Part shown: piece by piece, positions 1 through 7,728 of the stretch
Position numbering within the stretch: the stretch's first letter is position 1
How the letters are laid out: each line of letters begins with the position of its first letter
Made by a program: the position numbers and the translations under genes
Notes under the pieces: model-generated
Seen by the model: only the letters and a program-made list of their open reading frames with translations
What the model was told of the DNA's origin: nothing
Database searches by the model: none
NCBI GenBank assembly: GCA_018334835.1
Contig: JAGXLF010000006.1
Location: forward strand, 1 to 35,210
Direction: 5' to 3'
Length of the DNA stretch: 35,210 bases
Source: Thermoplasmatota archaeon
GTDB lineage: Archaea > Thermoplasmatota > Thermoplasmata > Halarchaeoplasmatales > Halarchaeoplasmataceae

Positions 1-296
1 TTACGAGGTTCAGCACTCAATGGCCTTTTACCATAAGCACGGCTTAGTGGGCTAGCAACCATATCATCTGCTGTTCCATCTTCAGTCCTCTCGGACAAAA
101 GATGTCCCTTTCAGGAGAGTTAGGTCAACTTTACACCCTGTCTTTTCAGGGCTAACTCCCGCCTGTTCTGCAGGAAATCTCTGATTTCCGAAGGAAAGAT
201 GGAAACTTCGTTTCCTGCGCTTCTTGACTTGATGTAAGACACCAACGAAACAGGACTTATCCTCAAACAGGATATACCTGTTCTCGGAAGGCATCT
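1..296 (-). ncRNA. Structured RNA, candidate RNase P RNA (partial)
   Basis: No reading frame here looks like a protein: two overlapping minus-strand ORFs of 60 and 70 codons cover it, neither with a recognisable family. The minus strand instead forms a chain of stems. They are ACAGG/CCTGT (267-281), GGAAAC/GTTTCC (201-215), GGAAATC/GATTTCC (173-189), a GGAGAGTTAG/CTAACTCC stem (114-123 with 152-159) enclosing CCCTG/CAGGG (136-151), and GGACA/TGTCC (93-107). Directly after the first hairpin comes GAGGATAAGTCC, close to the conserved RNase P block GAGGAAAGTCC, which in archaea also follows the P3 hairpin. Further on, GGAACAGCAGATGA and GGTAAAAGGC sit where blocks II/III and IV would be. The 3' end lies outside the window, so the decisive last block cannot be seen. 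A TATA box lies about 26 bases upstream of the inferred 5' end. RNase P is the best guess; another stable RNA or a degenerate ORF is possible. Confidence 0.45.
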
Positions 297-312
297 ATAC
301 AAAAGGATTGAA

Positions 313-325
313 GTTATTTATAATT
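313..325 (-). promoter_or_regulatory. TATA box for the leftward structured RNA
   Basis: The minus strand reads AATTATAAATAAC. Its centre is about 26 bases upstream of 294-296, the usual archaeal spacing to a transcription start, and this start coincides with the beginning of the stem-loop chain. The same AT-rich block reads TTATTTATAATT on the plus strand and could also fire rightward. Confidence 0.45.
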
Positions 326-333
326 GTGCTGAG

Positions 334-403
334 GGGGTGAGTGAAAGTGGAATCAAAGCAATTCATCTACGGGCTAGAAACCCATAGGGTTCTTGCTCAC
401 CCC
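334..403. repeat. Inverted repeat in gene-free stretch
   Basis: GGGGTGAG (334-341) is the perfect complement of CTCACCCC (396-403), and a second stem, AGAAACCC/GGGTTCT, lies inside the loop at about 376-393. No gene was found between 297 and 714, so this foldback is the only clear structure there. It could be a small RNA, the base of a larger RNA transcribed from the neighbouring TATA block, or a remnant of a mobile-element end. Confidence 0.3.
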
Positions 404-714
404 TTTCTAAAAATATTGAGCTGATGGGTTTTTCCTCTAAATCATCCTTCTCGAGTCAAAACCCTCTATAATCTGTACGACCGATCTTTTCATCAACAGA
501 TCTACAGAAGACCTGATAGTCTTCCTCTCCACCCATAAACATAGTAATGACTATAATACTATAGACTGTAGTTTTTTGAAAACTAAGCAAATATCATTCC
601 TGAAAGTCTAGACACTCCTCGTATCTCGATGAGAGTATCCAAAAGACACTTCTTATGTGTATGATAAACAGAAAGAAAGTATTAATAGTTGCACAGAGAA
701 GATTCAATATAACG

Positions 715-957
715 ATGGTAACGATGAAAGAAGAACTGTTTGAAGAGTCGATGAGTGCCTGTAAGGCAGTGGCAGAAAGAGTCGATGAGATAGATGAAGA
801 ACTCTCATCTATCGAGATAAAGATGATGGTCGAAGAGGAGCTTGGGTATGGTCTAGACAAAGAGCAGATGCTCGTCTTGGCACTCACTTTCAAACATATC
901 GACAACCTATTCGAAAAGGCTGGGAAAAACACTGCATCGAAGATGATATACAGATGA
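715..957 (+). CDS. Small acidic hypothetical protein
   Basis: An 80-residue protein if translation starts at ATG 715. The longer track ORF starts at 655, but an AT-rich TATA-like stretch (GTATTAATAG, about 679-689) lies roughly 30 bases before ATG 715, which fits a leaderless message beginning there. The product is mostly charged amphipathic helix, rich in Glu, Asp, Met and Lys, with no signal peptide, membrane segment or cysteine pair. I do not recognise a family. It converges on the fasciclin-domain gene, with a hairpin between the two stops. Confidence 0.5.
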   Translation: MVTMKEELFEESMSACKAVAERVDEIDEELSSIEIKMMVEEELGYGLDKEQMLVLALTFKHIDNLFEKAGKNTASKMIYR

Positions 958-987
958 TATCAAATATCATTTTTAGGAAATAATAGG

Positions 988-1012
988 CCGGCTATCATCG
1001 GAAGACAGCCGG
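988..1012. terminator. Hairpin between convergent genes
   Basis: CCGGCT and AGCCGG (988-993 and 1007-1012) pair across a 13-base loop in the gap between two convergent genes; an A/T-rich tract follows. Archaeal termination depends more on T tracts than on hairpins, so the role is inferred from position. Confidence 0.3.
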
Positions 1013-1030
1013 ATTTATCAAAAAATCACT

Positions 1031-1450
1031 TCACTTATGATGTTTTGGTGTGAGCACCGTATCTACGAAGTGTATGATCCCGTTTGATGCTTCGACGTCG
1101 GGTTTTATCACTTTCGAGTCGTTGACTCGTACACCGTTGGATGTGTCGATGGTTATGTCCTCTCCATTCATCGAAGTGGCTTTCTTCATCTTGGCGATGT
1201 CTTTTGATGTGTATTTGCCCCGGACCGTATGATAGTTGATCGTGTTTGCCAATTCATCTGGGTTCTCTAATAGATCATTCAGCTGATCGCTGGGTATCTT
1301 ATTGAAAGCGTCGTTAGTCGGTGCAAAGATAGTATAAGACCCTTTTCCTTCTTTTAACTCACTGAGATCCACATTCTCTAAAACATCCCATAATTTCTTC
1401 AATTCACCTTCGTCTCTCAAAGTATCTATTATATTCTTCATTTTTTTCAC
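1031..1450 (-). CDS. Fasciclin (FAS1) domain protein
   Basis: A 139-residue protein consisting of one FAS1 domain. The two conserved FAS1 segments are visible: YTIFAPTNDAFNKIP near residues 39-53 and NGIIHFVDTVL near the C-terminus, with the YH motif in between (INYHTVRGKY). FAS1 domains generally mediate adhesion or ligand binding outside the cell, yet this protein has no signal peptide or anchor; it starts MKKMKNIIDTLRDEG. The start is well supported by AAAGGAGGTGA a few bases upstream of the ATG. It is transcribed alone, convergent with the small acidic protein. Family membership is confident; the cellular role is unknown. Confidence 0.88.
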   Translation of the reverse strand: MKKMKNIIDTLRDEGELKKLWDVLENVDLSELKEGKGSYTIFAPTNDAFNKIPSDQLNDLLENPDELANTINYHTVRGKYTSKDIAKMKKATSMNGEDITIDTSNGVRVNDSKVIKPDVEASNGIIHFVDTVLTPKHHK

Positions 1451-1634
1451 CTCCTTTTATACTCAAATATATGAAATGGTTTAGCTAGTATATACGGGTT
1501 TCTATGAGTATTAAATATATTATTAGTTTAATGTATATTCTTGTCTCATACTAATATGGGAATCCAATCTAGAGAAATTTATTCTATCTATAACGAAATA
1601 CCTAAACATAGTTACGCTTTATATGGAATAATAT

Positions 1635-1922
1635 GTGCAGGAGAGTACCGCTGAAAGAATTTTTTCTTTCTCAGTCTTGACAATTCTTGATATACTGAAA
1701 GAACGATACGACCTTGACTCTCCTATCAGAAATAAACTGTCTTCTTACTATCTAGAAAGGGCTTTAATGCTCAGTCTAGAGGAAGAAAAAACGATAAAGG
1801 ACCTGAAAAAAGAAGTTGAGTTTCCATCTCACCAGATCTACAATAAACTAAGGAAACTTGAAGATGAAGGTAAAATAGAGGTCGATAGGGAATATAAGCT
1901 CAATAAATATAAAACGAAATAA
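1635..1922 (+). CDS. Winged-helix-like DNA-binding protein, hypothetical
   Basis: A 95-residue protein with a GTG start at 1635. The C-terminal half (TIKDLKKEVEFPSHQIYNKLRKLEDEGKIEVDREYKLNKYK) has the pattern of a winged helix: a short helix, a turn, a recognition helix (SHQIYNKLRKLEDEGKI), then a basic wing. This resembles the ArsR/MarR-type regulators common in archaea. The N-terminal half could serve in dimerisation or ligand sensing. No target is evident, and the adjacent genes give no pathway clue. The TATA-like AAATTTATT about 55 bases upstream would allow a short leader; the exact start is uncertain. Confidence 0.6.
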   Translation: MQESTAERIFSFSVLTILDILKERYDLDSPIRNKLSSYYLERALMLSLEEEKTIKDLKKEVEFPSHQIYNKLRKLEDEGKIEVDREYKLNKYKTK

Positions 1923-2028
1923 GATCTATCAAAGTCCTCTATCGGTTCAATAACCCCGCAATCTAAAGTTCATCTAAACCACACAAACTACTAATCACCC
2001 TTCACCTCTGTCCAAACAGGTATCATCG

Positions 2029-2664
2029 ATGAAGAAATTATACTTCGGTATCGAAGACGAAGACGGGGATATCCCGGGAAACGTATTTGAAGAAGGTGAG
2101 TTGATATCTTCGGTCTTGATACCATCCGAAGACCTATCGGACAGAGAAAAACCTGGAGAGGTAAAGATCAATGAAGACATGGAAGATAATCCTCTAGAAG
2201 ATGCGACCGAGATCGACCCGTCAGAATATCTAGTCAAACGGTGGGATGACGGAAAAGCCAAGCGGATATACTCTGGGATGATAGGATCTCTAGCAGACGA
2301 ATGGAAGGAGGTAGACTTCATAGAGATCTACGGGGACGGAAAGATATATGCTGATGAAGAAAAAGTCAAGGGTGATTTCACCACAACTCACGACTCTACA
2401 GTTCTGATAAAAGATGTTCAGGATATAGCCGAAAGAACAGACCGGGAACTCGAGAAGGAATATTTTCACTGCATACACTGCGGTAAAGAGATCAGGTCTT
2501 ACAGAGCTATAGAAGATGCGTTACCCGATGATTGGGTCATAGATCCCGATGAGACCGATAAGGAGAGCTATATGGAGAGAAGAGATGACGGTTCTGTAGT
2601 ATTGAAAGGGATATGTCCTGAGTGTGAAAAAAAGGAAAGGGATGAAAACCAGAAGCGAAGTTAA
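2029..2664 (+). CDS. Acidic hypothetical protein with a two-CxxC zinc site
   Basis: A 211-residue protein, strongly acidic over its first 130 residues, with no membrane segment. The last third holds two cysteine pairs, CIHCGKEI (about residues 148-151) and CPECEKK (about 196-199), separated by some 45 residues, which together would bind one zinc ion. The first pair reads like the start of a zinc ribbon (FHCIHCGKEIRS). I do not recognise the family. It stands alone between the winged-helix gene and a convergent hydrolase. Confidence 0.65.
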   Translation: MKKLYFGIEDEDGDIPGNVFEEGELISSVLIPSEDLSDREKPGEVKINEDMEDNPLEDATEIDPSEYLVKRWDDGKAKRIYSGMIGSLADEWKEVDFIEIYGDGKIYADEEKVKGDFTTTHDSTVLIKDVQDIAERTDRELEKEYFHCIHCGKEIRSYRAIEDALPDDWVIDPDETDKESYMERRDDGSVVLKGICPECEKKERDENQKRS

Positions 2665-2721
2665 GTACCTATAATAGATAAAAAACGTTCTATGACTCGC
2701 GAGGATGATCTGAGTCGTCCG

Positions 2722-3483
2722 TCACAGTTCCTCTTTCAACTCTCTAAAAAATTCATCTTTAGCTTCTTTCTCAAACCACGGATAATGTCCACATCTATCC
2801 AAAATTATGAATTTGAAATCTTCTAGCACCTCGGAAAGTGGAGTCTTAACGCCCTCAGCTGGATGATGATCGTAGTCTCCATGGAAAGCCACAACAGAAC
2901 AATCTACGGACCGACTTTTCTTCAAAAGCTCACCGCTCCTCCTCAACTTCTCTGCCTCACGCCATACCTTTTCATTCACCTCTCCGATGACCTCCACGTC
3001 GTATTCTCTAGAGATTGTCAGGTCATAAGAACTAGCTTCCATTATCAGCTTGCCGTATTCCTTCATCACTCTATCTCTCTCATCTTTCCTATTTTTAAGT
3101 TCAAGGTATCTCTTTTTCTGAGCACTGTCCATGTGCTCTAAAAGAGACTCTTTCATACCTTCCACATATTCATCTTCAAAAGGAGGGCTCGATATCATGA
3201 TTATTTTATCCACTCTTTGTGAGTGCGCTGCGAATATCCAGGCGAGCCATGCCCCCCAGGAATGGCCGATCAAAGTCACAGTCTTATCGCAGAATCTTTC
3301 TGTCACCTCTCTCAGCCAATCAAGTTGTCCTGCGATAGAAACTTGATCGAGAAAGGGTTCGATCACACTGTTCTCCTCCGAAAGTTCCTCGGCTAGAGGA
3401 CCCGCATCGCCTAGAGCTCCAGGTCCACCGTGTATAACCACTACATCATACGGCGGATCACCATATCTTCTAGATCTGCTCAT
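2722..3483 (-). CDS. Alpha/beta hydrolase, proline-iminopeptidase-like
   Basis: A 253-residue single-domain hydrolase. The oxyanion segment HGGPG (residues 18-22), the nucleophile elbow GHSWGAW (Ser75), an acid in FHGDYDHHPAEG and the catalytic His in RCGHYPWFEKEA are all present in family order. This supports an active serine hydrolase acting on small esters, amides or peptides; the substrate cannot be read from sequence. I prefer ATG 3483, preceded by GGAGTGAA and followed by YGDPPYDVVVIHGGPG, the usual beginning of this subfamily, over the GTG at 3585 that adds 34 atypical residues. It is divergent from the M1-like peptidase. Confidence 0.85.
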   Translation of the reverse strand: MSRSRRYGDPPYDVVVIHGGPGALGDAGPLAEELSEENSVIEPFLDQVSIAGQLDWLREVTERFCDKTVTLIGHSWGAWLAWIFAAHSQRVDKIIMISSPPFEDEYVEGMKESLLEHMDSAQKKRYLELKNRKDERDRVMKEYGKLIMEASSYDLTISREYDVEVIGEVNEKVWREAEKLRRSGELLKKSRSVDCSVVAFHGDYDHHPAEGVKTPLSEVLEDFKFIILDRCGHYPWFEKEAKDEFFRELKEEL

Positions 3484-3663
3484 TTCACTCCGATCATATG
3501 TAAGGTGAGAAACGATAAATTCTTTTCCCGTTTTAAAGACTCGACTGATTTGAATTTCGTTTGGGTGAGAAATCCTAGATGGCACGTACTGTGTCCGGGA
3601 GAGACGTTCCTAAGAGCTAGGGAAGACATAGGTGTAATATAGAACTATCCTCATCTCACTCTA

Positions 3664-4998
3664 ATGTACAGTGAAAACGATTTGATCCCCAAGAAGTACG
3701 CTGTGACATTGACGCTAGAGCCAGAGAGCGGAGAGTTAGAAGCTGAAACTGTTTTGACTCTTAATGTTAGATCAGACACGTCTATCGAATTCGATCTGCA
3801 CGAAATTTTTGAAATAAATTCTCTTAGGATCGACGGCTCCACGGTGGATCATTCAACAGAGGATAACGAACCCACCCCCGTAAATCCAGCGTCTAAAAAA
3901 GTGAAGATCGCAGACGGGTGGAAAGGAAACAAAGAAGAAACTGTAGAAGTTAAGATCTCTTACAGTGGAAAACTTAAGGATATCCCGGAGTTCGAGACAA
4001 TGGAGGATCAGAAGATAGGTCTTGACGACAGGATAACAGAAGATCATATAGAACTCGCTTGTTACTCAACATGGTATCCATATTTCGGTTTCGGATATGA
4101 CTTCGATATCGACCTCAAATTGGATCTGCCTTCTCATCTTATCTCCGTCTGTTCGGGCAGAAAGGTCAGTTCTAAGAAGGAAGGCGAAAGACGGATAGAA
4201 AGGTGGAAGGCAAGTAAAGATAATGACATCGTCGTGGTGGCCTCCCCTGATTTCAAAAGGCGTACTATAGATGGTCCCTTCGGTGAGTTCTCAGTTTACT
4301 ATACCCGATTACCGGAAGATTTCGTAAAAAAAGAGATGGAGGAGATAAGTCAGGCTATACAACTCTACCAGGATATACTCGGTAGATCACATATCTCCGG
4401 TACCGAGTTTAAAAATGTTTATTCACCGAAAGAGAAAGGGCAGGGTGCTTTCTCTCGAAGGGGGATGATAGTTTATTCAGAAGGATATATATTGGAACAA
4501 TTGGAAGAAGATCCGGAGATGTCTATATTTAAATGGAACGCCCACGAGATAGCTCACTTTTGGTGGAATATAGGCTCGGGTCAGAGTGATTGGATCAATG
4601 AGGCTTTTGCTGAATATTTTTCCACTCTTGCACTCGAAGAGATCATATCTGAAGATAAGCTCGAAGAATACATCGAAAAGTACGAGGAATTCGTGAGGGA
4701 ACTTCCCGAAGATGCACCCTCGATCTCAGAAGTCGAGCCGTACAACAGCGGAGATAACTACACGATCAGGTACTACAAAGCACCTCTCATGCTCCATGAA
4801 TTGAGATATAAGATGGGAAAAAAAGAGTTCATTAGGAGCTCAAAAGACTTCTACGATAAATACAAAGATACAGGTGTGAAAACATCCGACTTTAAATCAT
4901 TTTGGAGTGAGAGATTGGAAGAAAAAAACTTGACAAATACACTTGAAGGATGGCTCACTTCTAAAGGTGGACTACCTGATGACGCGGGTGCCGAATGA
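3664..4998 (+). CDS. M1-family-like zinc metallopeptidase
   Basis: A 444-residue protein with the M1 arrangement: an N-terminal beta-sandwich (YAVTLTLEPESGELEAETVLTLNV) then a gluzincin domain with HEIAH at 294-298 and the third zinc ligand in INEAFAEYF (Glu313). It is about half the length of classical aminopeptidase N and lacks the C-terminal helical domain. The substrate-binding GAMEN motif is replaced by GAFSRRGMIVYSE, as in a short M1 branch sometimes annotated aminopeptidase. No signal peptide is present, so it probably acts in the cytoplasm. A TATA-like TAATATAG about 27 bases before ATG 3664 indicates a leaderless transcript. Confidence 0.85.
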   Translation: MYSENDLIPKKYAVTLTLEPESGELEAETVLTLNVRSDTSIEFDLHEIFEINSLRIDGSTVDHSTEDNEPTPVNPASKKVKIADGWKGNKEETVEVKISYSGKLKDIPEFETMEDQKIGLDDRITEDHIELACYSTWYPYFGFGYDFDIDLKLDLPSHLISVCSGRKVSSKKEGERRIERWKASKDNDIVVVASPDFKRRTIDGPFGEFSVYYTRLPEDFVKKEMEEISQAIQLYQDILGRSHISGTEFKNVYSPKEKGQGAFSRRGMIVYSEGYILEQLEEDPEMSIFKWNAHEIAHFWWNIGSGQSDWINEAFAEYFSTLALEEIISEDKLEEYIEKYEEFVRELPEDAPSISEVEPYNSGDNYTIRYYKAPLMLHELRYKMGKKEFIRSSKDFYDKYKDTGVKTSDFKSFWSERLEEKNLTNTLEGWLTSKGGLPDDAGAE

Positions 4999-5309
4999 TT
5001 CTTAACGAATCTTATAAAGGTCGTCGATCTATATTTAAATAAATACTTCTTTGTAAGGGGAAAGGTTACTAGTCTAACGATGACTTAAAGACCACAATAA
5101 AAAACGGGCTTATCATCGTGTTTACAAAGATGGTTTGAAAGATTCATGGCCCAGTAAATCGACATCTGTATGATCGCGGCAATAAACATAATAGAGTTAT
5201 TCCTTAGACCACATATCAGAGTAAATGACCTGTATCAGAAATCTTCAATATCTATCCATCTTCTGTCTCAAATAAGTATATATATCTCTAAGGTCATTTT
5301 TCCTACAGG
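4999..5309. other. Gene-free stretch with one inverted repeat
   Basis: No convincing ORF. ACGATGA (5077-5083) pairs with TCATCGT (5113-5119) across a 29-base loop. A TATA box, TATATATA at 5277-5284, lies about 26 bases before the start region of the following membrane-protein gene, fitting a leaderless or nearly leaderless message. Confidence 0.5.
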
Positions 5310-5942
5310 GTGGATATGATGGATGAAGATCGATGGGAAGACATGGATCAGGAATACGAAGGAGTATCGACCTCTTCTTTCAAAAGACATATCGAGTGGA
5401 AGACCATCATTTCCATCATAACCGGCTTCGGTTGGTTGATATTTCTAGTTATCTGGCTCTTCTTCTACGCTTCAGACCATACCGTCTACCAGAATTTAGG
5501 AGTTATACTTGCTTCTATGATGGCCCTTTTCTTAGTCAACGGAACCGCATGGTCGGCAATGGGTAGAGGGAGCAAGTGGAGATCGGCTTTCACATCGATA
5601 ACGGGCTTCATACTGGGCATCTTCCTGGTAATCTGGCTGTTCTACTATGCATCTGACTATACCCTCCTTGAAAATATAGGTGTATTCTTGATTTCGGTTC
5701 TGATCGTCGGGGCTTTGAACAGCTTGATATGGATCCCCAAGAGTTCCTCAGTGGGTTGGAGAGCTGCGGTATCTGCGGTGTCCGGTATAGGATGGATCAT
5801 ATTTTTGGTATACTGGTTATTCGTGTTGAGTTCAGCCTATAATATCTATCAGAACATAGCGATATTCATCGTATCGATATTGGTCCTAGGTATGATCAAC
5901 ACGATCACATGGGTCACCTGGGGACTGCAGAAAGCATTTTGA
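5310..5942 (+). CDS. Membrane protein of three tandem two-helix modules
   Basis: After an acidic N-terminus of about 25 residues the protein consists of three homologous modules of about 55-60 residues, each with two membrane helices. They share the pattern ITGFGWLIFLVIWLFFYAS..TVYQNLGV: module 2 reads ITGFILGIFLVIWLFYYASDYTLLENIGV and module 3 VSGIGWIIFLVYWLFVLSSAYNIYQNIAI. That makes six helices built by internal triplication. I do not recognise a named family. The start may be GTG 5310, ATG 5316 or ATG 5319. It is monocistronic and convergent with the MBL hydrolase. Confidence 0.8.
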   Translation: MDMMDEDRWEDMDQEYEGVSTSSFKRHIEWKTIISIITGFGWLIFLVIWLFFYASDHTVYQNLGVILASMMALFLVNGTAWSAMGRGSKWRSAFTSITGFILGIFLVIWLFYYASDYTLLENIGVFLISVLIVGALNSLIWIPKSSSVGWRAAVSAVSGIGWIIFLVYWLFVLSSAYNIYQNIAIFIVSILVLGMINTITWVTWGLQKAF

Positions 5943-5967
5943 GCAGACCAACACTTCTCCGACCTGA

Positions 5968-6675
5968 TCAACTTATCAACTCTTCGATCTCATCACGAGA
6001 GAACGGTCCTCCGTGCGCTGCGTAGAACCGTCTGATCTTCACATCAGAACTAAGCAGTTTTTTCAAGCTCCTCCCCGCTTCTTCTAAATCATAGGCGAAG
6101 ATCGGTCTGCCGGGTTTTGAAGATGATAATATACCGCCCATCACTAGGTCACCGACCACGGCTTCACCGTTCTCCAACACGATAGAGATCGAACCGGGCG
6201 TGTGACCAGGAGTATGGATCACACTACCTTCTAATCCCAGCTCAGAAAGGTCGAAACGATCACCTACTAATATATCCGGCTCTACTCCCTCACCTTCACC
6301 GCTGCCAAATAGGGAAAGGAAAAGTGAGAGTATCCTTCCTTTCAAACAGGTAGGAGGAGCGTCCAAAAAATCACCCTCTGCGATGTTCTGAACCTCCATT
6401 TCGTGAACTACTACTCGGGCTCCTGTCTTTTCCTTCAATTGTGGAAGAGAACCTGCATGATCGGGATGAGCATGGGTGATGATTATGGAATCTATATCGT
6501 CTGGTTTCAAACCTTCCTCTCCAACCCTTTCCAATATATCGTCAGCGAGTCCTGGGTTTCCCGTATCCACCAGGATGTTCTTTTCACCTTTTATCAGGAA
6601 TACCTTGACCGATCTCAAACTGATAGGGATTATCTCCGTCTCATTTTCCATCGACCTTTTTGTCTCCGAAATCAT
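5968..6675 (-). CDS. MBL-fold metallo-hydrolase
   Basis: A cytoplasmic metallo-beta-lactamase-fold hydrolase of about 235 residues. The metal motif HAHPDHAG is followed by a histidine in IHTPGHTPGSI, an aspartate in AVVGDLVMGG and a C-terminal histidine in AAHGGP, so both metal sites look complete. This pattern fits glyoxalase-II-like and related thioesterase or lactonase enzymes; the substrate is unknown. ATG 6675 is chosen because GAGGGG precedes it, whereas the longer ORF from 6729 adds residues not typical of the family. It is convergent with the six-helix membrane protein. Confidence 0.87.
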   Translation of the reverse strand: MISETKRSMENETEIIPISLRSVKVFLIKGEKNILVDTGNPGLADDILERVGEEGLKPDDIDSIIITHAHPDHAGSLPQLKEKTGARVVVHEMEVQNIAEGDFLDAPPTCLKGRILSLFLSLFGSGEGEGVEPDILVGDRFDLSELGLEGSVIHTPGHTPGSISIVLENGEAVVGDLVMGGILSSSKPGRPIFAYDLEEAGRSLKKLLSSDVKIRRFYAAHGGPFSRDEIEELIS

Positions 6676-6942
6676 GTCATCCCCTCGATCAACTTTTTGT
6701 CTCATAGACCGAGCTGTCAACTCGACCATTCAGACCAGGGAAAAAACATATTTTTGATCATTTTAAATCTTCCGATAGAACTCACCTTGTCTTTCAATTA
6801 TAACTCATCCTCCGCTATTTCCTCAAAAAAAGCCCTCTTAGAGCTTCACTTCAGAGTTTTTAGTATTGTCAATGGCCACGGCATTAGCTATCTATTACAA
6901 ATAAAGAAATAGTTGACCCCAAAAATCTTTTTTATTACCCAA

Positions 6943-7353
6943 TCAACGTTTCCATTTATACTCCCGGCATTCCGGACAGTAATAAGATCCGGCTCCTTCC
7001 TTGTATACTAATTCGGTTCCACACTTTCCACACTTCTTTTCCCTACCAAATATACGAGAAAATATACCTCCATCATCCTCCGTAGTTTTATCTTCGACCG
7101 AGTACTTTTCGGTAGCGGTTTTTCTTTTATCCCTCTCTTCGACACTCTCTGACTCTTCCCAATCTATCTTTTTTGTGGGTTTTCTGAAGATGTGTCCGAA
7201 CATACCCCAGAAAAGAAAGATCAGAACCCCCGGGAGTATACTTGCCCAACAGACCAGTACTGAAGGTGAGAAGTAGTTAGTCAATACAAAATAGATGAAT
7301 ATAGGGAATCCTAGTAAGAACAAAAGCCAATAAAGCGCACCTTTTCTTCTCAA
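6943..7353 (-). CDS. Small membrane protein with C-terminal zinc ribbon
   Basis: A 136-residue protein: two adjacent membrane helices (about residues 7-25 and 32-50), a charged linker, then a zinc ribbon with CGKCGTELVY and YYCPECREYKWKR (four cysteines, CxxC-x15-CxxC). The start is TTG, supported by GAGGGGAGAT a few bases upstream. Such helix-pair plus ribbon proteins are common in archaea and mostly uncharacterised. It stands alone, divergent from the prolyl oligopeptidase gene across a 375-base gap. Confidence 0.7.
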   Translation of the reverse strand: MRRKGALYWLLFLLGFPIFIYFVLTNYFSPSVLVCWASILPGVLIFLFWGMFGHIFRKPTKKIDWEESESVEERDKRKTATEKYSVEDKTTEDDGGIFSRIFGREKKCGKCGTELVYKEGAGSYYCPECREYKWKR

Positions 7354-7728
7354 TATATCTCCCCTCTTAGAGATAGTAGAACTCTATTTTTCTGTGGATA
7401 CATCTCACAACCCAGATTATTTATTATGCTTAGTAGTTATAAAGATTATCCCCTTTCTCCTAGTTGTACTAATAAGTTACTAAAATACTTCCCACCACTA
7501 GTTTAACTTCCACTATTGTTTCAATGCTCTGCTGTATCATCCTCTCTTTTGTATGCCATATTATCAATATTAAGTCTTTTACTAAATCATCGAACCTAAG
7601 CTAACAAAAGTATTTGTTGGAAAGTTTATAATATCCGGACCTGTTAAAACTCCTTACGAGTAATAGACGAAATTGAGTTTTGCGATCTGCATATCATCGA
7701 TAGATATAAAAATTTTGGAGGAAAAAAC
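7354..7728. other. Divergent promoter region, no gene
   Basis: No supported ORF or RNA gene. For the rightward prolyl oligopeptidase there is a TATA-like AGTTTATAATAT at about 7624-7635, which would give a leader of about 70 bases ending in GGAGG (7717-7721). A second TATAAA at 7705-7710 is too close to the ATG for a normal leadered transcript. Confidence 0.45.

Noticed and set aside
82-302. Two overlapping minus-strand ORFs (70 and 60 codons), considered as a transposase (TnpB-like) C-terminal remnant
   Set aside because: No transposase motif is visible in any frame, and the stretch is dominated by RNA stem-loops behind a TATA box, so a structured RNA explains it better.
5077-5119. C/D box guide RNA in the gap before the triplicated membrane protein
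   Set aside because: A short inverted repeat exists but there are no proper C and D boxes.
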